DNA from: Harmothoe impar
Taxonomy: Eukaryota; Annelida; Polychaeta; Phyllodocida; Polynoidae
NCBI GenBank assembly: GCA_947462335.1
Contig: OX381708.1
Span: forward strand, 6,386,001-6,450,000
Length of the DNA: 64,000 bases
Direction of reading: 5' to 3'
In this document: positions 31,561 to 43,810 of the stretch, piece by piece
How positions within the stretch are numbered: the first letter of the stretch is position 1
Layout: each line of letters starts with the position of its first letter
Position numbers and translations under genes: made by a program
The notes under the pieces: model-generated
The model's database searches: none
Seen by the model: the letters and a program-made list of their open reading frames with translations, nothing else
What the model was told of the DNA's origin: nothing

Positions 31561-34500
31561 AAATGGACGTGAGTTTGGAGCCTACAGCCCGGGGGCCTGT
31601 AGTCAGGGTGGCCTGAAGGCAGGATGCCCTAGATCCGGAGGGCCTGTGGGTTACAGGGGCACTTCATTTGATTTCAAAAATATTTTATGCATGGATAGTA
31701 TCCACTTTGATTTCCTAATGTGTAGCTACGCCTAAGCTTATTGAAATGGCATTTACAAAATTTGGGTCCAAAAACACGCATAGGCCTACCAGTAGGCCTA
31801 GACATAGGACCTATATAGGCCTATAAGGGGCCTAGTAATGACCTAATAACCCACATCCACTCCCATTAGGGCCATATTTACTAGGAATAGGCAATTGTTC
31901 TTTAATTCTGAGGAACGTAACTCTAAACTACAAAAATACAATTGAAATTTTTGTTATGATAACCGAGGGTGTGGATGTCAAATATCTGGAATCTATGAGG
32001 CGATTTTGTTCAGCCAAAATCAACCTCCTACTGAATTACTTCTGAAATATTTGATAGTTATTGAATACAATACACCCAAAACTTGGCAAAGGTTATTTTA
32101 AAAGATATATCATACCTGACAAATAAACACACATGTGCATAAGTGTCACAGAGGGCCTACATATGACCCCAAAACTAATCATAAGGCATATTTAGATACC
32201 GGTTCGGTTTATCTAAAATAACTGGTTCGCTTTATCTCAAAATATGAGATAAAGCGAACCAAAAAGAATCTTTTGATTCTAAATGATTTTCACAGCATAT
32301 TTTCATTTTAAGCAACTTTTTTTACTTAAAATCCCCACAAACTTCATTCTAAAACCTTAACATATCAAATACCTATGGGCTTTCACTAATTTAACAGACT
32401 TTTGAAATTTCGGTCAAAAAAAGTCGGAAGCAGCAATTATGCAATTTTTGTCATTGTGGTAACTTTGGGATGTACGAATGCATGTAGGAATACACTCAAA
32501 TATAATGTTTTAGGATTTTAAAGAAAGCTTATCACTCATAGTTTCCATTTAATGATAGCCAGAAATTATTTATACATTTCCATGGTCAGTGCACTGCAAA
32601 ATGTTCCAACTGGTTCGCTTTACCTCTGGTTCGCTTTACCTGAAGCGACCCTATGTACCCGGCCTCAAAATCTCCTCAGAGTTAATTGTTAGATGTATCG
32701 GTTTTTATCTATGGATGCATCCCGAACTAGGTCTTCTACTAATACTAGGCCCTACTAGGCTTATCAGAGCCCCCCCCCCCCCCCCCAAACTGACTTTGAG
32801 TTACCGTATATATCCCCGTTTATAAGCCCGGCTACAGTACCCAGGCTTTATAGCTAGGCTTATAATGAATATGAAACCAAAGGTACGGAGGGGTCGATAT
32901 TTGCCTAAGGAAGTGTTTTAGAGTGTATTCAGGTTTTTTATAGTACCTATACCTGCATTTATGGATGATTACTGTAAATTTTTACGTTGAAGCTCGCTAA
33001 ACTGTATCGTCACATATACCGGTAGGTGCCTGGGTGCTGTTTCTCCACAAGATACGGAGGGTCCGCATGCATCAAAAAGGATCCATATCATATAAAAAGG
33101 GCCAAAATCGTGTCTCCATGTGAAACCCCGTATCATATACAGGTCTGCATTTACATGCGGAGGTCCGCATTGAAATAGGCCTACCCCAAATAAACTGTTT
33201 CTCCACGTTATGCGGAGATGTAAATGTCTGCATATAGCGCAAATGTTACTATAAAATGGGGTCGTAGGGTGGGGTAGCATGTATGTCATTTCCACATCAT
33301 ACGGAGGTAAAAAAGCCATATCCGTTTCATAGGCTACGCCCCCCCCCCCCTCCCGTCAACTAGGCAAGGAACCCGGTTCCTGCACTCATAGTGAATTGAC
33401 ACCATCCACATTATGGTTTTTGAAATATACCCCCTTTACACAGACTTTGGGGTGTAAATTACCCCCTATTAGGCTAAAAACACCGACTTTTTGGCTTTCC
33501 ATAAAGCTGAATTTCTAGCCTCCAACATAGTGCCTAGGGGTCCAGAGGGCACCCCATTTCATAGAACACTAATCTAATACACGTTGCAGCCCCAGATACA
33601 TGTTTCTGAAACACCATTAACAGCTGATTAAGGGACACATAATTAGGCCTAACTCTTTTAATATTTTCAAAGAGGCATTGATTACCCCCTTTTCTATTTT
33701 TCACTGATTTATTTTGGAAAAAAAAGCACCCGTATTTCTCATTTCCACAGACTGTGCCAATTCAAGCAAAAAATACCCCTTTCTCGGGGTTTTCATAATA
33801 TGGATGGTGTTGGTTTGCACTTTGAGTGCAGGGACCGGGGCAAGGAATGGCCCGCTCTGAGAGGGCACGCCGAGACTGCGAGAGTGGGAGGTTCCACTCT
33901 CACGGTCAAATCTGAGCGAGTAAGGTTGTCTCACGGTAGGCCTACCATCTGTGGGAGTGGCGCGTGACTACTTGAAGTAGTGGCGGATCCAGGAATTTCG
34001 GAAGCGGGGGCTATAATACCTAGCCTACAGCATTGGGGGTCAATTGGTGCCGCTGGTTCCTCTGTGTATAATAAACGACCAGTTGGCAGGTAGGTCTACC
34101 CGTCTTTGCTAAGGATAGGGAGGGGAGAAAAAAATTAGGTCAATGGTGGCATATTCTTTTTCATGGTAGATCTTTAGATATTACATTGGGAAGTATTTAC
34201 CTTTTTACATTTTGATTCTAGACCAGGTAGAGAGCCTGGAACACCCAATCTAAGGGTCCTGGGTTCGGTCCTTGGTGTGGCTTTTAGTGTACCATAGATG
34301 GTTACCAAAAGTGGTTACCAAAAGACAATACCCAAACCTTTTGCAAAGGTTCATAAAATGTTTTACAAAAACGTTTTTGCCAAAACCTTTGGTGCAAGCT
34401 TTTGCAACCAATGGGGTTAAAATGGTCACCACACCTAGCCTGGAGGAGATTTGAACTTAGGTACTGCTAGTCATGAGTCCATTGTCCTAACCACAACCCT

Positions 34501-35680
34501 TTATTGGACAGGTAAAAGATTGCAGGTGTCCTAGCATGCAGGGAATGTAGTAGTTCCACTCTCCAAGCAGAGCTTTAGCCCCCTGATCTGGTCCACATGA
34601 TTTGCTAAAGCTAGTGACTGGAAAGGAGAGAGTGCATACTGGGACCAGTCCAATATGGCGCTGTCCAGTGGACATCCAGCTAGAGGGGAATAGTGTCAGT
34701 GGATTTACTTCTAGTGATCTGAGGTTTATAAAGTTGGTACCATTGCCAGCCAACAGGTGACACTACTGGGCTATGGTCCATTGAGCTCAGGCATGGCTAA
34801 TGGGCCAGGTCAATTAGGCCAGTGGAGCACTAGTGTCCTCTGGTGTGGGACACCTGAGGTGTTTCTTGCTAGTTAGTATACTCTTATGATAGACTTTTCT
34901 CTTACCTGGCCTAACACTGTCCCATGTTTAACTGATAAGGCTAAGCACTTGGAAACTATCTATGACGTAGGTCTTTTTGATTTTGGGAACTTCCAATATC
35001 ATATTTTCATACCCAAGTACTAGCAAGCATGTATCATTGATGGGTATTTGGTATATAGTGATGATACTTCAAGGAGGTGGAATCCTATGGAAGAATAATG
35101 CTATACACATTTTTTTCAATGCTGATGGCTAAGGACTTCCCAGATAGCTAGGGCCCTGAAAACCGGGGAATGCACACTTTTGTTCACATATGTTCAGATG
35201 CTCATACTAGTAATATGCTGAAAATATTTTTTGATAAATGCATAGAGGTACAATATGTCTATTATTGGTGAGAATTTACATAATGCAATCTATGTCAGGA
35301 TGCATGTTCTTGTTACTTTTCCTGGTTCCTTGCACTTAAATCTTGAAACTAGGAAAAAAATAATGTCATTTTAAGCAGCATGGCTCACTCAAATGGGAAT
35401 TCCCTGAGGGTCATTCCAGAGCCCTGAATCCCACCTAGTCACGGTGCACAGCCTGAATGGCCGTAGTGGCGCTACCTTGTGTATTTCTCCCCTCCTACTA
35501 AGGACGGTGCTAGTAGAGTACGCATACATGCCAACTCTCTCGGATTACCCGGGAGACTCCCGGTTTTGGGCCGCTTTTTGAGCAAGCTCCCGGCCTCCCC
35601 CAGGTCTCCCGGAATCTCCCGGTTTCAGGCTTTCCAGAGCTGAAAGAATTTTTCAAATATTCCTACTAGAACCAGAATTA
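31561..35680. other. Long gene-free stretch
   Basis: No supported gene. Noted: GGTTCGCTTTATCTC and its complement (32220-32280) form a hairpin; about 33020-33310 has several inverted copies of GCGGAGGTCCGCAT/TCTCCACATTATACGGAG type; about 34215-34505 holds two tRNA-like promoter remnants (see separate entry); the rest is A/T-rich with short C runs. Small open frames here have no coding signature I can see. Confidence 0.5.
34420..34505 (-). mobile_element. Possible tRNA-derived SINE remnant
   Basis: On the minus strand, GGTTAGGACAATGG resembles a pol III A box (D arm) and AGTTCAAATCTC a B box (T arm), spaced as in a tRNA. On the plus strand at about 34225-34280, GGGTTCGGTCC is another B-box-like match. 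No complete cloverleaf, so not called as a tRNA gene. A tRNA-derived SINE or tRNA fossil is the likely source. Confidence 0.35.
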
Positions 35681-36404
35681 GGGAGTGTTCATTTATTAGT
35701 TACAGGGGGTGTGTGTTTGGGGGGGGGCGGCGTAAAAAATTCCGACCCCTCCTGAGGGAGGGGCGTAAAAAATTCTGATCCCTTTTGAGGGGGGGGGGTA
35801 AAAAAGTTAGCCCATTTTTAGCAAAAAAGCCTCCACGTTACTATAGTTCAAAGCGGGGTGGGCGACAATTTTCCTTGTTAGGGTGTGTGGGGGTCTCAAA
35901 AATTAAAAAAAAATGGCCCAAAAAGATTAGGGTCGGCCCCTAAAACGTAGGGTTGGTTGGGATACCGGAACACACTTTTTTTAGGCCTAAAGGGGGTACA
36001 TTCACCCCAAAAAATCCTGGGTTTCAGATATTTTCCTCTCACCCTCTTCAGAGTTTGCATGTACGACAAAGGCAGGGCTATAGAAGGGGGTTACCTGGGC
36101 TCTGTGGACCTACAAAATTGTCTGAAAAAATATCCCCTTCCGAGAATCTCAGCCCCAATGACAGGATAAATACCCCCGGTACAGATCTGAGCCATAATAA
36201 ATTGTGTGCTAAAACGCATCAGAATGCACCATTTCAAGTCTAGACATTCAACATTTTCTTAGGGGGGGGGGCATGCCCCCAAATCCCCCCTAGTGTTGCT
36301 GCTGCGCTACGCTTGCGGAGCTCCGGGCCAACATACACCCCCATGGCCATATCAGTGTCCAAAAATAAGTCTCCTGGTTTTAGTCTTTCAAATGTTGGCA
36401 TGTA
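35525..36404. mobile_element. Possible TIR element (CATACATGCCAAC ends)
   Basis: Left end CATACATGCCAACTCTC and right end GTTGGCATGTATG are inverted; both are next to GAGTA-like flanks. Near the left end, CCCGGGAGACTCCCGGTTTT is self-complementary. The interior contains a truncated G-run MITE (35681-about 35890) and a GGCCC-A-run piece (about 35915-35992). Boundaries and target duplication uncertain. Confidence 0.4.
35681..35890. mobile_element. G-run MITE, right end lost
   Basis: Starts GGGAGTGTTCATTTATTAGT after TTA and shares the family core (CACGTTACTATAGTTCAAAG). The right TIR is missing; a different repeat follows. Confidence 0.6.
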
Positions 36405-36589
36405 TGGAGTAGGCCTACTAGAATTGTGAGATATATACGCTCGGTGAGAAGTCTTTGCAACCCAGATGGTCACTGCTCCGCATGATATGGACAAATATGA
36501 CGTCAGAAAGGGATTATTGTATAGCTATCCCAGAATGTAGACTGGTTTCTGTACCATTTGATAAAAGGGACAGGATATCAATGCGATGG

Positions 36590-36755
36590 GTATAGACCCC
36601 TAAAATTGACACGCCGACATGGTCATTTCTTAAAATCGACATGGCGATATGGTCATTTCTTAAAATCGACATGTAACATGGCAACCTAAGCGACATGTGA
36701 CATATGGCCATTTCTTAAAATCGACATGTGACATGGCAACCTAAGCGACATACCA
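36590..36755 (+). repeat. AAAATCGACATG short tandem repeats
   Basis: Five to six imperfect units with TTCTTAAAATCGACATG and GACATGGCAACCTAAGCGAC. Related to the repeats at 26720-26935. Confidence 0.6.
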
Positions 36756-37047
36756 GAATCATTAAAATGCACAACACAACACGTGCGTCTAGAGACTCAT
36801 ACAATGACATATATAAAAAAAAATTAGGAAACCAACAAAAAACGGGTTGAAAAGATGTGTTTAAAAAAACGTTTTTAAAAAAAACAAATAAAAACCTTTA
36901 GGAAAAAATGTAAAAGAGGATTAAAAAAAAACGTCTCTAAAAAAAACAAATAAAAACCTTTTTGAAACCCCCCCAAAAAATTTCCCCTTTAAAATCAATT
37001 ATTTGCGATGAAATCAATTTTTTAATTTGTTAATTTGTGCATTAATA

Positions 37048-37895
37048 GGGGAGCCCTGGGAGCATTGGGACACTAAATCAAAATCATAACATGTTTGCTT
37101 GTGATTTCTACAATGCCAACAATGACCAAATGCCTTTGTTTCATGAAGAAATGCTACCAATAGACCTTTCATTTGGACTGTTTAGATTCATCCTAGCCTG
37201 CCATTATTCCCATCTAGGGCCTTTTGAAATTTTGAGAAATTCCAGGGAGAACTGGGACATTTCAAGGAGAACTGGGACACTACCCGGGGAGAACTGGGAC
37301 ACACCAGGGAGAACTGGGACAGTGTAAATAGTGTGGTTATTAACCAATGAAACATCATTTTGCTTTACTTCACGTTCAATATGATCATATGTAACATATC
37401 AGCTTCAGTCATAGGTCTGAGAGAAAAATAATTAAAGCACAAGAAATCTTCACCCGGAGTGTCCCAGTTCTCCCAAATAGTCAAGAGTGTCCCAGTTCTC
37501 CCTGCAATGAGTGTCCCAGTTCTCCCCAGGTTGAGATTTTTAAGCAAAATATTAATACAGATCAAAATATGCTTAACTATGTTTTTGTAAGTAGCTGGTC
37601 ATTTTGCCATCTATCAATGCTACATAATGCAACACTAAAATATTTTCTCATCAAAAGGGAACACTACGTAAATTTAATCGTCCAAGAGCTGAAAAAAAAT
37701 CTTTTTTTCCTAAAAATGTTATAATCTGTTATAGGTCTAAGTATAATAACATCACAGTAACTTTTTTTGTCATAAAAAACTTAAATATTATTGGCCCAAA
37801 AAATAGCATCGGTGGTTATGCATTAAAGTTATTGGTTATGGGCAGAATACACAGTGTCCCAGTTCTCCTTTGTCCCAATTCTCCCAGGGCTCCCC
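37048..37895. mobile_element. TA-flanked TIR element with GAGAACTGGGACA repeats (848 bp)
   Basis: Ends GGGGAGCCCTGGGAGCATTG and the complement of GGGGAGCCCTGGGAGAATTG; TA at 37046-37047 and 37896-37897. The interior carries four GGGAGAACTGGGACA repeats at about 37243-37321 and four complementary TGTCCCAGTTCTCCC copies further right (37457-37870). It is inserted in an A-rich AAACGTTTTTAAAAAAAC repeat that continues on both sides (36840-36990 and 37940-38215). Confidence 0.8.
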
Positions 37896-38219
37896 TACCA
37901 ATTAATGTTCATTTTTAACTTCCATATAAAGGTTCGGAAACCGTATGAAAAAAAACGTTTTTTTAGAAACCCGAAAAAAACCTTTTATTTATTAGGAGAA
38001 AAATGTTTACTCCTTCAAACCAATTGTGATCAATTATAATGAGCTACATACAACTTTTGTTACAACTTTTGTTACAAAATATGTACCACAATACCATATA
38101 TAAAACAGAGGTGCAAAAGAAAACGTTTCAAAAACGTTAGAATAGCGTATTTAAAAAAACGTTTCTTAAAAAAACAAATAAAAACGTTTCTCATCGGTTA
38201 CAAAAACGTTCCTTGTTTG

Positions 38220-38560
38220 CAGGGTAGTCTTGCAGCACCCAGCATCGCCGGCTGGCGGGATATTTTGTAACTATGAAATTACGCCAGGCGCCGGGCGCGT
38301 TTGGAAACTCCCCTAGAGCGAGCGCGCCCAGGCCCCCTGCGGAGTACTCCGGAGTAAACACTTAATCCCCTGACTCCTGAGAAATTCCTGGCTGCTCGGT
38401 GTTTTCAAAATCGGCAGACGAGCGGCGGCGCCACTGCAGCTTCTTCCGGTCCAGGATCGCATGCGGTTTCACAACAGAGAAATCGGGTCTACAAAAACGG
38501 CACAAAAACGTATCATTTCATCTAAAAACTGAGGTGGCAGCTACTCCCCGTCAGGTAGGA
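38220..38560 (+). promoter_or_regulatory. CpG-rich patch, possible promoter/first exon
   Basis: This stretch is dense in CpG (GGCGCCGGGCGCG, GAGCGAGCGCGCCC, GAGCGGCGGCGCC), unlike its A/T-rich surroundings, and ends with a donor-like GTCAG/GTAGGA at about 38552. It might be the CpG-rich start of an unrecognised plus-strand gene; nothing downstream could be joined to it. A fragment of a GC-rich repeat is the alternative. Confidence 0.3.
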
Positions 38561-38894
38561 ATACTATTTGATCATTCTTTCATTCAAAGTACCGAGTTAC
38601 GTGATGGATAAATTAAGTTTGCAGGCTAAATAATGCTTGTCAAAACGTCTCGGCGTTTCCCGCGCGTCGGGCTGGAACCAGGTTTTCCAACTGTTCATGA
38701 TTCATCATTTTTCATTTTTTGCATCTCAAAAAGGACGTCTTACTTTAATATTCCTTGGTAAAAGAGTAAAGGGGGGAGGGGGGTGGTTGATACTTGTGAC
38801 TTCAACACCTAGAAATAACCGGCTTCGTGATATTTTTCCCGTGGGAAATTCTATGAGCCAAGGCAAGGGGGGGGGGGACGTTCATTTATAATAA

Positions 38895-39212
38895 GGGAGT
38901 GTTCATTTATTAATTACAGGGGGGGGTGGTGAGATTTCGCGCGGAGGGGCGAAACATCTTTACGCCCCCCCCCTCGAGAGCGCGTGTAACGCCTCACGCC
39001 CCCCTCGCCGAAAATTTTTCGCCCCCCCCCCCTTTGAACTATAGTAACGCGCGGGCTTTTTGGCTAAAAAGGGGCTTAAATTTTTACACCCCCCCCCCCC
39101 CTCAAGAGGGGTCAGAATTTTTTACGCCCCCCCCTCAGAAGGGATCGGAAATTTTTACGCCCCCCCCCAAACCCACCACCCCCCCCCCTGTAAATAATAA
39201 ATGAACACTCCC
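38895..39212. mobile_element. Harbinger-type MITE with G/C runs (318 bp)
   Basis: Flanked by TAA on both sides (38892-38894 and 39213-39215); TIRs start GGGAGTGTTCATTTATTAAT (left) and the complement of GGGAGTGTTCATTTATTATT (right). This is the best-preserved member of the family here: long G run left, long C run right, core AACTATAGTAACGCGCGGGC. No ORF. Confidence 0.8.
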
Positions 39213-39718
39213 TAAGTATTAAAACTACCAGATTTTTTTTTGGGGGGGGGGAGGGGGTTCACAATTTCGACATGAGGGTGTGCGGGGGGGGGGCGTAAAT
39301 AAATTTTGAGTTTCCTTTGGGGGTGGGGGTGGGGGGGGGGTAACTTAGGCCTGTATGTTGCCAAAGTTCAAATTCAAGTTGAAGTTCAAGCCATCAAGGT
39401 ATTAAAATTCCGCATGGGCTAGACTAGAGCCTAGAGGCAAGTGGGGGGGGGGGGGGGGTGCAATTTTTTCGACAAGGGACATTCACATTGCCATTGACTA
39501 TTGAGTGATTAACATTTCTGACTCCCCTGTCTGGGGCCTTTAAGAAATAAGGGGGGGGGGGGGCATTTATAGGGATGGAAAAATTGAAAGGGAGGTGGGG
39601 GGGGGGGATTTGCTACTTCTCTGAATCGGCCGTATTTTTTCCAGAAACTTTACATCATTGTTTGTGTAGACATCTGTCATGAACGTTATAAATAAGCTAA
39701 TTATGTTCTATCTCATAA

Positions 39719-39937
39719 TGTAAAACCCCGCCTATAAGACAAATTTTAATTGGCGTTTTTATTTTCTATAAGCCGATTTTTTTTCTGTGATTGGGGTTTC
39801 GGCTTATAGGTGGCGTTTTCATACATTAGAGTAAAGAGAAAACGATTTTTTAACATAATTTGTATAGGACGAATTTTTTCTCTCAAGTTGGGGGTTCGGC
39901 TTATAGGTGGGGTCGTCCTAAAGGTGGGGTTTTACGG
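39719..39937. mobile_element. Diverged foldback MITE (GTAAAACCCCGCC ends)
   Basis: Ends TGTAAAACCCCGCCTATAAG and the complement TACCGTAAAACCCC; interior GGCTTATAGGTGG repeats parallel the CTTATACGCG repeats of the 222-bp family. The same head (ATAAAACCCCGCCTTTAAGA) appears in the nested insert at about 49961. Confidence 0.55.
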
Positions 39938-40103
39938 TAGTAGTAGATTGGGTATGCTTGATAATGTCCAGGAATTCGTCAGGAATCAGACATTGAGTTT
40001 GTCAATTAAATGCTGCATATTCTGCATGGATGCTGACAACTGCACGAATTGACTGGCGAAGGGTAGAACATGAAGCTCATTTGGAGCTATTTGGTGAGAT
40101 TAA

Positions 40104-40347
40104 GGGAGTATTCATTTATTAATTACGGGGGGGGGGGGGGTGGTGGTGAGATTTCGTGTGGAGGCACGGACATTTTTTACACCCCCCCCCCCCCCCCGGC
40201 GTGTTGAATGTTTTGTCCCCCCCCCCCCCCTCGAAATCCTCCCCCCTTTGAACTATAGTAACGCGCTGGCTTTTTTGCTAAAAAAAAAAGAAAGGGCCTA
40301 ATTTTTTACGCCCCCACCCCCATAACTATATATAAATGAATACTCCC
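40104..40347. mobile_element. Harbinger-type MITE with G/C runs (244 bp)
   Basis: TAA flanks (40101-40103 and 40348-40350); TIRs start GGGAGTATTCATTTATTAAT and the complement of GGGAGTATTCATTTATATAT. It retains the family core but has lost part of the right G/C section. Confidence 0.75.
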
Positions 40348-41005
40348 TAAGCTTCATGAAGTTCAATGATGAAGCGTACTTGTACGTTTCGCCTAGGCTC
40401 ACTTAAAAAAATGTAACTTCCTTAAAAGGTGCACTTTTCTTTTCATTTAAAAAAAAAAAAAGGAAAAAGATTCCCCTCCCCAAAAAAAGAATCGAAAAAA
40501 TCGCCCGCCCTGAAAAACTAAATCCGTAGACCAACTTTTTCATTTGGTGTGGACTAAGGTTTTAAAAAATAAGCATGAAGATCAACCTCCAAGCTAGCCC
40601 AACGCTAAATTTGGGTCAATTCTCTCGCTAGCATACAATGTCTCCCTGACTTATTGTCTCCATAATGTCAATAATTAAATTGGTACATATGTACTGTATA
40701 TGAAAAGTCACAGCGCATATGGCTCAGGTGGACTATCTTAGGGAGATTGGGCCTAGACTATATGTCTAGAACGAATTTAAAATAAACCTTGAATAAAAAA
40801 TTAAAAAAATTAAAAAAAGGAAAACCCTCCTAAATTCCTGGCCATCTCTTTAAGCATTGATACCCTCTACGTAAACCTTCAAGTGGTAAATATAGGGATA
40901 TTTTTATCTAGATAAGGCAAGCATCACACTCCTCCGGGGTTTTAAAGGCTCACCACCTGAATGTGTGTAGGGTCAGTTAACCCGCCATAGCACAGTGGGA
41001 AGGCC

Positions 41006-41204
41006 AAAAAAAAAAGGTTTGTTTCAGGTAACCCGACACACCCTATCAAAACAGGGCCGCCCCTAAATTTTCGTATTTATTTTTACCCTTTTTCATGTAA
41101 AAAAAGAAAGAAAAAAGTAAAAGAAAAAATAATCCGACATACCGACCCTACTACATTTTCTTGCCATTTTACCTGAAACAAACCTTTTTTGTTTTTGGCC
41201 TCAT
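41006..41204. mobile_element. GGCC-poly(A) TIR element
   Basis: Left end GGCCAAAAAAAAAAGGTTTG, TTTCAGGTAACC; right end TTACCTGAAACAAACC and a T run, TTTTTGGCC. Inside, GGGCCGCCCCTAAATTTTCG and CGACATACCGACCC are family landmarks shared with about 51467-51714 and 60640-60860, and with partial copies at about 2550-2690, 14994-15134, 35915-35992 and 51880-52025. Confidence 0.6.
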
Positions 41205-41469
41205 GGAAAGTCAGGGGAAGTGCAATGTGAAAAGAAAGTGGAAAGTCAGGGAATTTCGTAATGTATGGAGGAAGGCTGGGAATTGCCATCTCTCATCTTT
41301 TAACAACGGCGAGGGGGGCAGGGGGTGTTGAGGACGGACAAGGAAAACTTTAGATTGAAAAAAAATTGATAAACCCTCACAAAATTCCAACCCCCCGACT
41401 CCCTTTGTTTAAAGAAGGAGCACCCCCTCTTTCTTGAGAGCAGAACGTACGTCACTCAGTACAGCGTGG

Positions 41470-41995
41470 CCCTTAGGCCACACTTTTTTTAAAATTTGGG
41501 TTACGGACTCCTCAATAATCTATCAACGCACGGAGGACGAAATAAAAGAAATAAAAAATAAAATAAAAGTTGGCCAATGGGTATTTTATTTATTTGCTAT
41601 ACGGAAAGTTTTAATATCCCAATGATGGAGGAAAAAATAAAATAAAAATCCACAAAAGAAAGGACGACCCAATATTTTGAATACAATATTTTCTAAGTGA
41701 ACAGAAATATTGAAAAAAAGTACTTCAAAGGTTAAGAAAATGTGTATTCTCATTTTACCTAAATGAAAGGTAGATGGTTGTTTTCCTGTTGATTTTAGCT
41801 TTCCATTGGTATATCATACTACATATCTTTTATTTTTTTCTTTATTTTGTTTTCTCTGGAATAGAGATCGGAGGGAATAAAAAAAAAAGTGTAATTTCCA
41901 AATTTTATTTTTATTCCGATTTTGGCCTTTCCTAGTGCGGCGGGCCCGTAACCCCCCCCCCCCCCCAAAAAAAAAAAAGAAGTGTGGCCTTATCA
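41470..41995. mobile_element. Possible TIR element (AGGCCACACTTTTTTT ends)
   Basis: Left AGGCCACACTTTTTTT and GGGTTACGG; right CCGTAACCCC, an A run, AAGTGTGGCCTT. The interior is A/T-rich with no coding signal. Boundaries approximate. Confidence 0.5.
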
Positions 41996-41999
41996 GGCA

Positions 42000-42860
42000 T
42001 ATCTTCCCAAAGATAAAACATCCCCAAAGGGGGCTATTATTAAACTGAATCCTTAGAATCCTTATCGCAAGAGATGTAGTGAACCTACAACAAAGTGGTT
42101 TGCAAAATCTGAAAGATATTCTAAATAGGCTCCAGATATGAGGTTCTAGTACTATTCAGGGAGAAAAGGGCAAAAAGGTGACTTTTCCTAGTACATAGCC
42201 TCTGTATCTAGACCCTTTGCACTCTCCTTGGTTACCACAGTACCGCTCCCGAGAATGCTATCCAGTCCAAGTGTGCCTGTTGTTTAATATTTAGGTAGCT
42301 CCGCATTATGAAAATGTATACTATAAGCGATTTATATGGAAATATGATACAGATAAGGTTGGTTAGACTCTATATTTCAAAGAAGGTCCGATCGCCGGAA
42401 GTGAGCCCCGGATATGTCAAAACGGACGTTGATTTGAGCTACGAGTTGGGCACTTTTTGAAACATTTTTTCCACATAAATCGTTTCCCCTGTGATTGCTC
42501 GTTTATCTTTAAAATACCTATAGTAGGATAGTTCGCCATATACAATACACAGAGATAATGAGATACATTTCCCCTACATAAACTAGACATCAAATCTTTA
42601 AAATAATATTCTCATTAATAATAATCACGCTCCTACGTTGGATCTGCCAGCAACCAGCGTCCAGAGCAAGCACCTGCACGCCTCCCTCCTTTAAAACATG
42701 AACTAAAAGTTGGTGGCATTTTCGTATTCATAACCATAATTGTCTCCAATACACATATTAAAAGTAATTATAATCTCGAGATAGATCACTAAACTGTTGA
42801 GTGAGCTAGGCCCCAGCAAGAGATAATTCTTGGGGGGTTACGGTCGTCTCGCATGATCAT
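42000..42860. other. Gene-free stretch
   Basis: Ordinary A/T-rich sequence between repeats. I see no gene, no RNA gene and no clear repeat unit. Confidence 0.4.
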
Positions 42861-42867
42861 TCAGTTA

Positions 42868-43044
42868 CGCCCCGGCCACGCCTAGGTGATTTCACCCGAG
42901 CCGACGTGGTCCGACCTAGATCCAACCCGACCCGACAGTCGGAAGAGTTTGGCATGCACAACTCTATCAGACCGGCCAGGTAAATTAGACCCGATTGTCG
43001 GGTCGGGTCGGATCTGCTCAAAACAGCCTAGTGTGGCCAGGGCT
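42868..43044. mobile_element. Harbinger-like MITE, 177 bp
   Basis: TTA on both sides (42865-42867 and 43045-43047). Imperfect TIRs CGCCCCGGCCACGCCTAGGTG (left, first 20 bases) and AGCCCTGGCCACACTAGGCTG type (right, reversed). The interior has inverted CCGACCCGACAGTCGG and CCGATTGTCGGGTCGGGTCGG pieces. The ORF that spans it is accidental. Confidence 0.65.
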
Positions 43045-43743
43045 TTAGGACGCTCGTTACCATGGGGATATCTCCAAGTCCCGGGCTCCAAGTGCTATCT
43101 GGGGCAGAGGAACGCCGTACTACACGCCTCCACTGACACACTTTCCCGCGCTCCCACTGTCCCCGCTCTCAGCCCCCCCTCCCCCCAACACACACGCTCT
43201 ATCCACAAAATATTGATTGAAGAAAGTCCTACCCACTGCCGGGTTATAACCCAACATAACTCAGAAAGCCAAAGCTATGTAGGCCTACTCACAGAGCAAG
43301 AAGGTAGTCTACACGTAGGCCTATACCCCAGTTAATTATTATGGGCCTATTGGCTATTATCAGATTATATATAGGCAATAATGTCCATGTATATTAGTTC
43401 AGGGTACCTGAACTCTATTTTCTCTGTCCCTCCGCAATAGAGTTCAGGATACCAGCGTTTTGAGGGTATATAGCCTAGGCCTATTTTTGACCCCTCCGAC
43501 ATATAGGCCTACCCTCAGTCAGGAAACCTCCAATTGGAGCCCGCCCCCCCCCCCCCCCCCTCGCCGCAAGCCCAGTAGGCCTACCCCCCCCGGGCCTACC
43601 CCACCCCCGGCAGCGAAGCTGCTGGTTTAGATTTGTAAAATAGGGTCTTAGGGTTTAATTGTCTCCAGAATTGGGAAATCTGAGCCTTTGTTCTAGTCTG
43701 AAAATTCCCTAAAAAAAAGGGGGGGCGCTTATTAGGGGGAGGG

Positions 43744-43810
43744 TGTAAATCCGGATGTGAGCAAGCTCCCTGAGTGTAGAAGACTGTTATATCTGTATAT
43801 CTTCCATGAC
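43744..43810 (-). repeat. Terminal direct repeat, left (3' end of element)
   Basis: 67 bp, starting TGTAAATCCGGATGTGAGCA on the plus strand. It matches 48938-49004 and is preceded by AGGG at 43740-43743. Confidence 0.85.

Noticed and set aside
34215..34505. True tRNA genes
   Set aside because: A- and B-box-like motifs exist but no full cloverleaf with matching acceptor stem; kept only as a SINE remnant.
42882..43335. 149-aa plus-strand ORF (and its minus-strand shadow)
   Set aside because: Its first third is the Harbinger-like MITE at 42868-43044; the rest is low-complexity without a domain.
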